This document shows, piece after piece, positions 34,101 through 44,213 of a stretch of 64,000 bases of DNA. This DNA comes from Diphasiastrum complanatum (lineage: Eukaryota; Streptophyta; Lycopodiopsida; Lycopodiales; Lycopodiaceae). Position numbers and translations under genes: made by a program. The notes under the pieces are model-generated. The model had not been told where the DNA came from, did no database searches, and saw only the letters and a program-made list of their open reading frames with translations. Position 1 is the stretch's first letter. Every line of letters starts with the position of its first letter. The DNA lies in contig CM055099.1 in the NCBI GenBank assembly GCA_029204225.1, positions 63,068,142 to 63,132,141 on the forward strand, given 5' to 3'.

Positions 34101-37100
34101 AAAATTGGACCACACTCCTCTTGAAACTCTGGGCAAACTAGCTAAGTGAACTGCTCTTGAAACACCTTTAATCTGATACCCATATTTGGCACCCAAAAAC
34201 AAAAAAATCTGCTCTCCAATACTGGACTAGGTGATTTTCCAATGGACTTTCAATGTCTACTTCCTGCTTGCTGTATCTATATACTGAGCTCTTTGATTTG
34301 TACATCCTTCATGAACATTGGCCTTACACAGTAGCTTGAACTAAGCCTATAAGGTTAACATCATATCTACAAGAAGAAGTGGACAGCCTCAATGAGATTG
34401 GATTCAAAAAAAAGACGAGTGGTCTCATTACTGAAACTTCTGCATATGAATATCTTGAACAAGGACTCTAGCTGGCACAGCCAATCTTCTGCTTTAAGGT
34501 TGACTAAAACTGACAACATAAATTGACAAACTACAGCTATAACCATCAATTAGTAAGTGTGCAAGGTTAAAACTGGGCCCAAAGATGCAGCCCACATTCT
34601 GGAACGTGATCCAGGATTTCCCAGTAGGGTTTCTCGGAGATGTAGTCTTCTTATGTGAACTTTTTTTCTAGATGTGAACCATATAACCCAGTTCCAAACT
34701 TGTTTACGATCATAGTTTCCTATAATTCCCTCCCTTCAAGGTTATTTTTCTTAATGTTTTGGTCATCTCATCTTTTCTAAGTTGCTTTATGAGAACATAT
34801 CATGTATTGATTGAATTATTATGTAACCATACATTTCTCATGTTGGTACACAATTTTCATTGGCCTAGTGTAACTTTCTTCTTGTAAGTCTCATTCTCAT
34901 TCAATTATTTTGTGATGAGATAGTTTATGTCCTTGTGATCTCTTGTTTGGAAGTTTAGGCAGTGTACTACTCTACACTTTTGATCAAAAAGTTCAAGAGC
35001 CAAATCAATATGTTTTGAGATTCAATCTCTCCAGCAATAGGCTAATGTTATGTACCACGCATAGATACGTGACAACTTATCCGAGGTGACAGCCCTGGTC
35101 TATGAGGTGGAACGTTGGCTTGGAGCTATTGAAAAATTTACCACCCAGTGTCAATGTTGTATTGTTGCGGGACAAGACTCCTATAGTGACACTGGACAAG
35201 ACTCCTATAGTGACACTCGTTAGTTTGTGTAGTTGACCTTTGTCATTAGTCCAGGCACAGTTAGTGTTGGGAGGTGACCCTACTTGTATTATGAATATAT
35301 AGGTAGACCTCCACGAGATTGAAGGTAGGGGCCTTGGAGGTGGAAGGGTTAGGAGCACATGCTTTTCCAAGATGTTAGTACTTTAGCTTTAGATCGTGCT
35401 AGTGACAGCGTAAAGAGATGGCCAGTAGTATGGGATGTCGGTTATCTTTGGAGGCTTGAACAGACATGAAATTGTGTTGATACCTCAGTGCACGGGACTG
35501 AATCCATGCTAGATTATTTGGATGGGTGGTTATTGAGCATTCATTAGCAATGGTGTGTGGTTACCTGACGTTGGTCATAGTTTGACATTACTTTTTGAGT
35601 ATGTTACAATTGGTGTCAAAGTCAGTGATGAAATCTGGATATGGAATTCCAAATCTGGAATCTGACGGTCTCTTTTTACCAACTTCACGAAACCTGAGTC
35701 TTGTTAGAACTTAGAATAGAGCTCTTTTAGTATTTAGACTTTCCAACAAGTTACTTGCAACTGTGATTGTAACTGAAAAGTTAATCTGAGACTTAAGCCA
35801 AAACTTAACCTCGATACACGTGTCATAAAGTCACCTAGAGTCTACTGAGTTCTCTATTTCCAATCCAATGGCAATGTCCGTTATCCTGTCCAATCCGATA
35901 GGTCTCGAGTCACCAATGTCAATGTAGGCCACAAATATTAAACTCATAATGACCGTGACGTGTTCAGAAAGCTGTTTTCGAGCATCTTCGACTTTGATAC
36001 AGACCTGATGATACCTCGATCGTAAATCTAATTCACTAAAATATCTGGCCCCGTCGAGCTGATCAAACAACTTGTCTACCTGAGGCATAGGGTACTTATT
36101 CTTAATTTCGACTTTATTTATTTAATGCTCTGTAGTCTACACATAAGCGCATAGACCCCTCTTTCTTTTTGACTATTAGGACAGGTGCTGCCAAGGTGAA
36201 CTGCTTGGTAATTTGTCTCGTATTTAGATATTCAGTTAATTGTTTAGTTATTTCTTGATCTTTTGATTGATTAACCCGATAGGATCGCTTAGCTATAGGT
36301 GCTATACTGGGTACTAAATAAATAAAATGATTTACTTCCCTACTGGGTGGCAAACCATGAGGTAAATAATCCAAAAAAACATAGTTAAACTCTTTTAATA
36401 GAACATTTAAATTTTTAGCTTATGAAACACATTATTGGAAATAGAGTCATTAAAATCAAACTGTGAGTCACAGAAAAGTATGTCATACTGATCGTCTTCC
36501 ATAAGCTGAAGAAGCTCTGAGTTGCACACCATATGATTGTGTAGAGAATCCTGGAAGCAATTGCTATCTCATATAGCTGCTTCAAAATATTCTAGGCTTA
36601 CGTTGCAGTTTTGGCCCATCCATTTCCAATGAGAATTGGGGTCATATCCCCCCGGCCCAACAGGTCATTTGGGCCAAACGGTCTTAGAGCGGGGTCGTGT
36701 TTGACTGAATAGGTTCAGAATGTGACCATGAACCAGTGTATGGTGATAGCCAGAGTCTCATTATATCTTGGAATGATATCAAACATATTTTCGTATAAGG
36801 TCTTGGTCATAATGATGGTATTTAGTAGGTTTGTGAGAGACGAGGGAAAGGGCCTTTCTTGAATGTGGGCCATGTCAAACATTTATTTTGTGAGAATGTA
36901 CTGCAGTCAATGATATGGCTATTCTAAACACATGATTGATCTGCTGAAAAACACTGATGGGCTGTCTCCTTTGTAATCTTTTTCAGAAAGATAATTTGTC
37001 CTTTCCTCACAATTTGCATGTATATTTCATGCAATCTGTTGCCAACACATACCTTTGATGGCTAGCAATGACTACTGCTGGTATATCTTCAGACCAGGGT

Positions 37101-39128
37101 TGCAGTCCGCGTTCCGGAACGTGATCCGTGATTTCCCATTAGGGTTTCCCGGAATGCAATTTTTTTTTTTTTTGTATAGTTGCCAATATGGGTATCATGT
37201 GAAAGGATATCAAAAAAGCAATCGTTATGCAGATCTGTTGCTTGGTTTCAGATGGCTGCGGGCTACATTGATTAGAAATCTGGACATCAGTAGATGGTTT
37301 AAGAAAACTGGCTGCATTTTCATATGGTTTCAGAAATTTGGACTGTGTAGTTTGCTGACTGTTTCGGGTGCGAAACACCAAAAAGTGTGTTTTCACTCAG
37401 GGAGTTGGAAGGCCAAATCATGAAGAGGCCTTACCGTCGGGGCCGGGGTCTACCGACAGCCCCCGGACCCCCTATTTCAGCTATTCCGAAAGAAGTATAC
37501 AATTCCCGCCAATCTAAGGAAGGCTCCTTCTAACTCTTTCTATCATTTTCTAACAGAAAACGGAATCAGTAGATCTGCAAACCATTGGCATCAGAACACC
37601 ATTCAAAACTGATTCAGTTAGTATTAAACTCAAAAAAAAAAAAAAAATTGGCCATTACTCCTTTTTCCACAAAAAAAATAAAAAATAAATAAATAAATAA
37701 AATGAAATAAATTGCGATCCGGGTCGCGGATCGCTGACGTTCCGGATCGCACGATTTGGAACGTTTTTGCAGCGGATTGCGATTCGCTGCAACACAGCTT
37801 CAGACCTCTGATCTCTGACCGCTCACATATATCGGTTTTTGAGCCTTGAGGTCCAACTTGCTGCTGGCACAACTTCTATAGTGTGGAAAGTCTGACTTAC
37901 TGTTATAACATTATGAAACTGCTTGGAAAATGCTAGCTAATACCATTGCCCGCAGACCAATAATCAGTGATATCTTTATAGCGTGCAATGTACACGACAT
38001 GTTGCAGCTGCATTCACTCATGCAGATTTTTCAGTTGTGCTTGCATAGCTGAATTCTGTTCAATGCTGTCATGCTGCTGTTTCTTTGATCAATAGAGTTT
38101 GCAGTTCTTTTACATGTTATTGTGTTTCCTTTATTGCTCTTGTTGTTTAGCTTGCAACTTGGGAGACTTCAGGGACTGAGAGGTATGACTGGAGGCGTAG
38201 CCATAATGCCAAAAATCATAAAAATATCATAACAAGTAAGGGGTCCTCAGACCCAAGTTATAAAATTTAACCATCTATTAATCATGAATAATATGGATCA
38301 CCAGTACTAAGTTCTAACAGAGGGTCCAAATGCTGTAAAGAAACAAAATTGTGCTGATACCCAAAAGAATGTGCATATGATGCAGGTAATATATATCCTC
38401 TAACCTACAAGGGAGGAAAGAGCTTGTCAACCAACTTGCAATGCAAAGATGAGATGTTTATTTAAAACGAGATTACGTGATCATTTTCCTCTATGTATTT
38501 TGTAACTTCATGCAGTGAAGTCCTCCATTCAGTTCCTCACATTCTAACCAACAGCATAGATAGTTTATTATGAAGGTTAATCTAGGACTAACAATTGCAG
38601 TGCACAAATGTTCGATGTCCTGTCAGGATGCTACATTGGTCAGGAGACTGTTGCAAGGTTAATAACCTACAATGGTGTCAAACAGCAGTTATGGGGTGTT
38701 GAATTGGAGCGAGCTGTTGAACCTGGAACTATTCTCACTGTTGATGGCACAAAAGTAAGTAGTCTTTATTGTCAACAATTATTCCTTGGGTGGCGTTGGT
38801 GGTTATTTCTTCCTATTATCATCCTTATGGTTTTCTCACTTCATCACATTGCATAGTATACACTACAAGCAGCACCATTTTTCTGCTTAACTAAATGTCT
38901 GCAGAGGTTTTTTCGGATCCCTTGTGGTAAGTTATACTAATAGTCGCTATTACATCAATTCAGGTTGGCAAGCTAACTAGTTACACGAAAGGATGTGGTA
39001 GTTCAAAGCATTTCGGCCTAGCATACATTCGCAGACAAGCAGGTGGTGCAGGCTTGGAAGTTGATGCAAATGGAGTAGCGGGGAGAGTAGTAGAAGTACC
39101 TTTCTTGAAAAACTCCTTGTCTGATTAG
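18529..39128 (+). CDS. IBA57.2: Plastid COG0354/YgfZ-IBA57-type protein (tetrahydrofolate-dependent Fe-S assembly factor), 12 exons
   Basis: Exons: 18529-18810, 20227-20328, 20701-20734, 28464-28537, 28704-28763, 28963-29027, 29267-29354, 29537-29602, 32455-32620, 33329-33412, 38627-38754, 38964-39128. All borders are GT-AG and every phase matches, giving 437 aa, close to the Arabidopsis plastid homologue At1g60990. Residues 1-85 are Ser/Arg-rich, as in a transit peptide, ending SAAEIHPPPID. Landmarks: VEMSHFGRLR, EDRIRFLHNQSTADF, CDTVFVTPTARTIDL, RYIFFSDKVEVTDIT, KPYGTHLHYA, EFNVLEAGLWNTIS, and the signature GCYIGQE with its conserved Cys; the Gly codon is split by intron 10. COG0354 proteins help mature certain Fe-S proteins, using folate. 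Introns 3 (7.7 kb), 8 (2.9 kb) and 10 (5.2 kb) are filled with mobile DNA. No lesion is seen. The start is the first ATG in the transit-peptide frame. Confidence 0.93.
18811..20226 (+). other. Intron 1 of the plastid gene
   Basis: Donor GTAAGA after ...DKDLH, acceptor TTGCTATAG. AT-rich single-copy-looking sequence; no mobile element or gene recognised. Confidence 0.85.
22310..22690 (+). repeat. Dispersed intronic repeat, copy 1
   Basis: From AATGTATAATGTACTCATTTTTGT through GAGATGGGTGCTTATGCTTCATAA, GTCGTTC, CACTTAATGGCCCAAAA, GAAACT and GATACCCAT to a poly(A) run and a tail with TTCCAGAA and ATTCTGGAACGC elements. A close relative lies at 33905-34235 and reverse-oriented partial copies elsewhere. 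No coding capacity is seen. Together with flanks it interrupts the gypsy RT relic between 22010 and 22830. Confidence 0.75.
23300..23720 (+). repeat. GATCGCTG-rich low-order repeats inside the nested element
   Basis: The words GATCGCTG, GATCGCTAC, GATCGTTG and TAGATCGCTG recur more than a dozen times, with interspersed CTGGAACA, CTGTATTAGAT and GACCTG. It looks like a degenerate array built from a roughly 20-30 base unit. Its role is unknown. Confidence 0.55.
25134..25185 (+). repeat. GA-rich tract inside the nested element
   Basis: GAACCTTCTAGAGAGAG followed by about 26 bases of GA, then GCGCGCGATAG and a G8 run. The phrase AGAACCTTCTAGA is repeated twice just upstream (25100-25145). Confidence 0.6.
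29603..31250 (+). other. First part of intron 8 of the plastid gene
   Basis: Donor GTAAGT at 29603. No gene is recognised; the open frames at 30403-30726 and 30954-31169 have no domain and look like chance. A poly(T) followed by CACGTTCCAGAATGGGCAAC at 30964-31000 may be a further fragment of the dispersed repeat. Confidence 0.5.
31259..31350 (+). mobile_element. tRNA-derived SINE-like head
   Basis: GCTGGTAGGGCAC (D-arm/A-box-like) at about 31278-31290 is followed by AGTTCAAACCC at 31303-31313, close to the Pol III B-box GGTTCGANNCC. A-to-B spacing is shorter than in a tRNA, as if the anticodon arm were lost. No poly(A) end is clear, so this is tentative. Confidence 0.4.
31425..31620 (+). 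repeat. Dispersed GTTGTAGCGGATTG/TTCTGGAACG repeat copy, with a 24-base palindrome
   Basis: GTTGTAGCGGATTGTGATCC starts a copy related to 33640 and to the complement of 37800. It contains a perfect palindrome at 31454-31477 (half-site GATCCAGAACGA). AAAATAG and A-rich stretches and CACATTCCAGAACGTGTTCTGGATC follow. Confidence 0.65.
32621..33328 (+). other. Intron 9 of the plastid gene
   Basis: GTTCCT donor, TTTCAG acceptor. The open frame at 32815-33126 has no recognised domain. No repeat is recognised. Confidence 0.7.
33638..33775 (+). repeat. Dispersed repeat copy (GTTGCAGTGGATTGCAATCC type), forward
   Basis: GTTGCAGTGGATTGCAATCC, CGCTGCAAAATCGTTCCGGAACG and GCGACCCGGATTGCAA lead into T/A-rich TTTATTTATT and GTGGAAAAAA. 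The same order occurs, reverse-complemented, at 37640-37805 in the same intron. Confidence 0.8.
33905..34235 (+). repeat. Dispersed intronic repeat, copy 2
   Basis: Shares TGTATAATGTACCCATATTTTG, GAGATGGGTGCTTATGCTTCAT, GTCGTTC, CACTTAATGGCCCAAAA, CTTGAAACT and TGATACCCAT with copy 1 at 22310-22690, in the same order, over about 300 bases with perhaps a fifth of positions changed by eye. Confidence 0.75.
34585..34660 (+). repeat. Short fragment of the dispersed repeat tail
   Basis: GATGCAGCCCACATTCTGGAACGTGATCC, then GATTTCCCAGTAGGGTTTCTCGG; the same phrase is at 37090-37150 (TTCCGGAACGTGATCC, GATTTCCCATTAGGGTTTCCCGG). Confidence 0.65.
35045..35608 (+). repeat. LTR of a gypsy-like element, with a primer site after it
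   Basis: TGTTATGTACC at 35045 to TATGTTACA at 35608, about 564 bases, bounded by TG and CA. It is followed by ATTGGTGTCAAAGTC (35609-35623), which resembles the plant gypsy primer site TTGGTATCAGAGC. A tandem 23-base duplication (GGACAAGACTCCTATAGTGACACT) sits at 35170-35216. No second LTR copy is in the window. The RT relic just downstream is on the opposite strand and so belongs to another element. Confidence 0.5.
35831..36420 (-). pseudogene. Gypsy reverse transcriptase relic, minus strand
   Basis: Minus-strand frames read HGLPPSREVNHFIYLV, VLIVKKKEGSMRLCVDYRAL (36114-36374), then PQVDKLFDQLDGARYFSELD and LRSRYHQVCIK (35831-36088). This is the start of the RT domain, with the VDYR motif and the first catalytic Asp region. 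The downstream LDD part is absent. It lies in intron 10, antisense to the host gene. Confidence 0.8.
37085..37225 (-). repeat. Dispersed repeat, reverse-oriented partial copy
   Basis: GGTTGCAGTCCGCGTTCCGGAACGTG, poly(T), then TTGCCAATATGGGTATCATGTGAAAGG is the complement of the end of copy 1 (CTTTCATTTGATACCCATTTTGGCA, poly(A), GCATTCC...). It lies in intron 10. Confidence 0.7.
37640..37805 (-). repeat. Dispersed repeat copy, inverted relative to 33638-33775
   Basis: Its complement reads GTTGCAGCGAATCGCAATCC, GCTGCAAAAACGTTCC, GCGACCCGGATCGCAA, a TTTATTTATT tract and GTGGAAAAA, in the same order as the forward copy 3.9 kb upstream. The GC-rich core contrasts with its AT-rich surroundings. 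Confidence 0.8.
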
Positions 39129-42100
39129 AAGTGACTTCAAGGATGTAATATCGGGAGTATATGTTTCAAAGGGAGGTGTTCTGTTATTTTTTCGTACAGA
39201 AAATGGAGCAAAATGTCTGCATCGTTCAACATTGGTAAAACTGACAAGGTGATTAAACTGCTCCTGAAATTTACTGTCGCTGTCAAGACATGGTTTTGTA
39301 TTTGTATATTAGCTACTCATACTCAGTTGAATGCATAAGTGAGATGCAAATGAAAATCCATATTTTGTGTGAGAATTACAACGCTGACATTGGAACCAGA
39401 GAAAATCATTTATGGAGGTGGTGGTGGCTAAGTAGAATATCTTATGCTTGAATATCAATAAGAGCTGTAAGTTTACAGGATTCAGCTTTGTTTCACATGT
39501 AACATTAACACTTGGATCCTTTAGAATATGCTGAGGGCTCATGCAAGTTCTTACAGGCTATCAACTTTTACTTTTTGTAGAAAAGTTGTAAGAGCTCAAA
39601 TAGTGATCAAGTGTGTTTTTCACATAAGGCTCCTTGGAACGGAAGAAATTGGAATTGTGACAATAAAAGTTTGAAGCTATTAATCTCAATGTCTAGTTCC
39701 ATGCTGTCAGTAATTGATAAACAAGAATAGTCTACCTATGTGATCACCTGCAAGAAATATTTCAAAAAAAGCTGAAGTGGATATAAATTAAATGCATTTG
39801 GAGGGAAACAGACTGACGTTAGACCTTTTCCTAGTAATATTTTCAGACTGCTCTAAAAGTGAATCTAGGTTTTTACATACTTACATATAGGCTAGCATTC
39901 TCGCACCAGAAAATTCATCATATATCCATACCACACCTCTTGAAGTTTTCATCCAAGAATTTTTAGAAGTCAAAATTGGTCAGTGTAAAGTGAGAATGAA
40001 AATGAGACTCCCAAGCACTTATTTCTCCACTCTGAAGCGAAATGTGGTTTCTATGGGCAAAAAAATCATATTGGAAGGTCTCTCAGCCTTGTCTTTACAG
40101 AAACTTTTGAGCATTCAGTATTGTTGCTACCTCAACAAGTTATGCATGTGATATATCCTTTTTATTGAGAAAAGCTAAGCTAAAAAGGTCCAAAGCAATG
40201 ATCCTTACAGACCATCAAAAATTCTACTTCATGATTTACTGCTCCACTATGCGGGGAGTCATTGAGCTCACTTTTCATGCAGAGTTTGATCATAGATCCA
40301 TAACTCTTTTTACCAAACACTATGTCACACATTACTTCTACATAAGCATTTGCATGGAATCTCAATAATTTGGCAAGCATGTGGCTACCGGTTAGGTAGG
40401 ATGAATAGGACAATACCTTTTTCACAAAATGTTAGGAAAGAGTTCTTTATGGAAACTGAATCATTCTTTATGTAAATGGCAACACAAGGAAGTGTGGTAT
40501 TGAGGGAGTCAAAGTTCAAAAATGTCATTATCTCATTCATTATCATCAATACTCAATATTCATAAGCCTGTTAAATTATTTTAATCTCGACAAGTTTAGA
40601 AAGTGTCCTAAAATTTCTATTTGTTCATGACTTGTAGATTTGACACGTCAAAATTTTCTTGCAATTGGTTTGAAATCATAGGCCCATATTTATTGATCAA
40701 TATATCAAGAACATGCTTCAATAAGTTCAATCTTATTCTTGTCAAATTTTTCAGCAAAACAAAACATATGAGAGAGCTTTATTAATGTCTCTTGATGCCA
40801 TAAGGCATATAAGACGAAATAAGTATTTGTCTAGTGATACATGAGGGCTCATATCAAAAGCATCTTTGATAATTGTAACATGGCAAGGTACAATGCTCTA
40901 TGAATGTTAGATAAAAAGACGAAAGACAGAATCGTGAATAGAAAATGCTAGAAAATGTCAAGGTCGTCAATGTGTCTGCCTAGATTCTACTAAAAAGATA
41001 GTCTATGATACATGATCAAGGAATGGTAAAAATGGATGGATCAAGAATAGGTTGTTGGTGTCTTGTCACTATTTCTGAGGATGTATTGTCTTGGCGTGGA
41101 CATGGTGTAGCTAGTGATGTTGATACAATGATGTAAATTGTCTTTGATGTGGGTGTCATGTGTCCTCTTCATTTAATGCTGAAATAGGCCTATGGATTAA
41201 TTAAGGATGGGGTCTACTTCCTTTTTGGGAGTTAAAGATATCAAAATGCAAAATTATAAATCCAATAGAAGGCAAAATAAGAAATTATGTGCTAAAATTT
41301 TCAAACTTAGAACTTTATGGTCCAAATAGCATCTATCGAAAGTGTAATCTCATTCTTATGTCCTTGTCCATAATAGATTTGGCCTAATACTCTCTCTCAA
41401 AACGTAATGTACAATGTTTCCATTATTGGACTAAAGAAGAATATCGAAGTGGCAAAATGAAAGTTCAAATGCTTATCATATTGAGGAATAAGTGAACTCA
41501 TACTACACACCACATGATAAGGTTAAAAGTGGAGACGACAAAGAGCCTAATGAAAGTAGCAAATTTCCTCTACAGAATAACACGAAAGGAAGGGACAAGG
41601 TTATCATGCATTTGTCAAGCTACTTACAACAAAACCTTGATTTTATTCAATCCTAGTGTCTTATTGTGTTTTATGGGTCATGCCCCTTCAAAAGCATCTC
41701 TAGAAGCCTCCTATGGGCACTATTGGTCTCCTCTTCATTTTTACCTTGAGGAAATAGAGGCTCTAGGCAAGAGTTTCTATCTATTTACATTCCAATCTAC
41801 TTTTGAGGCTGAAAAAGCATTAGTTTATGGGCTTTACAATCATAGAAAAGAAGTGGTTCATGTTATGATGTATAATGAGGATTTTTTGATTCAAGATGTT
41901 TTTGAGTTGATGGTTCTAGTCTAGATTATTTTTGTAGCTTCACAATTAGATTTAGAACTATCTTGCTTAATTGTTTCAAACATCTAGAAACTGTTATTTC
42001 TTATAATGAAAATAAGCCTACATCACCCTCTCCACACCCTCCTGCCTGCATCCTTTAGAAATTCAATGCCTCACCCCTTGAATTTATAGAAATAGAGAGA

Positions 42101-42410
42101 TAATGATGAAGTTTACAAACAACTCCTCAACATTTTTCTTCTGATTGAATTGTTGTTGCTCACCAACTTGTTGATTCTAAAACTTTTCTCTTCCACTTGA
42201 TTGCTCAAGGTTAGGTCTTGCTTGATTTTCACCTCGTCTTGAAAATTTTCCTCTTCCATGATGCCTTTGCCTCTAACAATGCTTTATCCAAAGCTTCATT
42301 GTGATAGCCGAGATTTTCTCTCCTTTGCTCCTCCTAAAGAAACCATCTCCCTGGCTCATCAGAATTAGGTAGCATGCCTCTTATGCCAAATATCTGACAA
42401 GCTATGTTTT
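39129..42410. other. Region downstream of the plastid gene, no gene supported
   Basis: 39129-39600 probably includes the 3' UTR of the plastid gene; no clear AATAAA was seen close to the stop. From 40400 to 42400 the sequence is AT-rich. The frame at 41514-41924 (136 aa) contains SLEASYGHYWSPLHFYLEEI but matches no family I know; it may be part of a degraded retroelement, since Copia sequence follows at 42430. Confidence 0.4.
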
Positions 42411-42429
42411 TTTGTTATTGTCTACAATA

Positions 42430-42777
42430 CTTCTTGATCATTTACCACTTCACCAACTACAACTAATGTGGCTGAAAAATCTACTTTTAGATGTTTGTCT
42501 AAAACAATATGCTTCGACAATTTTATTTTGTGATAATCAAAGTGCTATTGCTTATCGGCCAACCCTAGGTTTCGTTGCAGGAGGAAGCACATTGAATTTA
42601 AGTATCACTATGTCAGAAGCAAAGTTCTCAACAAAGAGATAAACTTGCAATCATGTCGAACGCAAGACATGACGATAATATTTTTACTAAGGCACTAAGC
42701 TTGGATGCACACAAACAATTTTTTGCAGAACTAAGTTTGAAGGTCAAGGCATTCATCGATTCAGATTAAGGGGGAGT
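42430..42777 (+). pseudogene. Copia RNase H end fragment and polypurine tract
   Basis: LKQYASTILFCDNQSAIAY is a Copia RNase H motif. Across frame changes it continues RKHIEFKYHYVRSKVLNKEI, DDNIFTKALSLDAHKQFF-like pieces and a polypurine tract (TTAAGGGGGAG, 42767-42777) followed by TGTTGGATTATTC, the start of an LTR. Only the last part of the polyprotein remains. Confidence 0.8.
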
Positions 42778-43349
42778 GTTGGATTATTCTATCATAAGCC
42801 TATAGTTAATCTACATCCATTCATTTATCCAGTTTTGAAGTTTTATTCATGTTTTTATACAGTCTGTAAAATACACTAGATGGGAAGATCTATTTTTCAC
42901 ATTGACTAGATTTTGGTGAAATATGATTCTAGAATTTGTGATCTAGATCTTAGTAGATCTTGCTAGTATATTAAATATTGATCAAATCTAGCTATTTGGA
43001 GGTCACACATTCATTTCTAGATTCATTTCACACATGTGAGCTTTGTGCTCATTACTTGCTCATCATGGCATCAATAGGGCCATACCTATTGGAAGCGAGT
43101 GAAAAAATGACTCCATCTTACTATTCCACAAGAAAAGTTAGAATGGAATCCATTTTGGTAGTACAAGATCTCATTGATATAGTGAGTGGAGTTGAGGAAG
43201 AGCCTCAAAACCTACAAGAGGCCACTAGATTCAAGAAGAGATCAAGGAACTAGATGCATACCACTTCAACAAATCTTTTCTTGAAAATGTATGAGCTATA
43301 AATGTTGCAATTAGATCCAAAAGACAAGAGGAAGTGTTCAACAAATAAT
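42778..43349 (+). mobile_element. Copia LTR start joined to a fragment related to the gag-only element
   Basis: 42778 begins as a Copia LTR (TGTTGGATTATTC). From about 42890 the sequence is related to 45880-46060 of the downstream element: GATTCTAGAATTTG(T)G...TCTAGATCTT, then TCATCATGGCATCAATAGG and CCTATTGGA-GC. The frame at 43064 reads MASIGPYLLEASEKM, then VRMESILVVQDLIDIVSGVE, a Copia-type gag N-terminus (UBN2-like). The young element at 43350 was inserted into this fragment. Confidence 0.6.
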
Positions 43350-44199
43350 TGTTAAAATTGGCAAAAGCTAACTTGATCATATCTTGTGAATACCATTATG
43401 AGTAGTACATATCATCATAAGACATGTGTGGAGCCTGTTCCCACGTGTGAAATAAATGTATTTATCATTTAGATGAGTCATATAGGTTGTACATACCATT
43501 TCATTTGAGATCTAGTGGCTAAAATGGCCAAAATCTAGTTTTCTAGCTATATGCCACTTGGCATCATTTTATTGATAGGAAAAGCTATTTCACATGGATA
43601 GGAGTGATCTCACACGTGCCAAGGACTGCTCACATGTGTGAAAACATCAGTAGTAGGTGAGATCCAACTTGTAGTAGATATTTGTGCAAGTCCCTATAAA
43701 TTAGGAAAATTGCCTAAAATCAAGGGAGGTGGCTATAAGTTAGGAAACTTGGTCCATGTGCCATATTGATGATTATTGGTAGATCCTTTGATGAGTAGGC
43801 ACTCTCACACGTGCCAAATCAGCTGAGTAAGCATCAGCTCTTGTGTATATATGGTGGCTCATTTGGCCATAATTGACATGGAAGCTAAATCTTGGTTTTG
43901 GAGCAATTCTAGTGTTTTCTCTCTATTTGTCTTGTGTTTTTATGCATTGATTGGGTTCTAATCTTAGTATACTTTATTCTCAGCCTACTTTCCATACTCT
44001 GACAAGTTTTCACACGTGTGAAACCAGCAAGTACAAGTTTTGATCAATAATGATTGTTCTTGTTAGATTTATTCATCTAGATTTGATCTAAATGCTATCT
44101 AATCTTGTGTAGATTGATAGGTTGATGTAATCTAACATCCAGTCACACTTGTGGATTTGATTCAGATCTATTCTTGGTCCATTTTTCTGTACTTTGACA
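43350..44199 (+). repeat. 5' LTR of the gag-only element
   Basis: TGTTAAAATTGGC to CTTTGACA. It contains a TATA box (GTATATATGG, 43845-43854) and four or five ACACGTG-type boxes: CCCACGTGTGAAA near 43441, CACACGTGCC near 43613, CACATGTGTG near 43632, CACACGTGCC near 43805 and CACACGTGTGAAA near 44012. Such ACGT cores are typical ABRE/G-box sites in plants, which suggests stress- or ABA-linked transcription (inference). Confidence 0.9.
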
Positions 44200-44213
44200 T
44201 GGTATCAGAGCCA
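44200..44213 (+). promoter_or_regulatory. Primer binding site, initiator tRNA-Met
   Basis: TGGTATCAGAGCCA begins at the first base after the LTR. It matches the standard plant retrotransposon site complementary to the 3' end of initiator tRNA-Met. Confidence 0.95.

Noticed and set aside
37440-37480. GC-rich GGGGCCGGGGTC / GACAGCCCCCGGACCCC stretch as a terminator or regulatory hairpin
   Set aside because: It lies in an intron with no supporting context; the symmetry is imperfect.
41514-41924. 136-residue open frame downstream of the plastid gene
   Set aside because: No recognised motif and degenerate retroelement sequence follows; kept only as part of an unassigned stretch.
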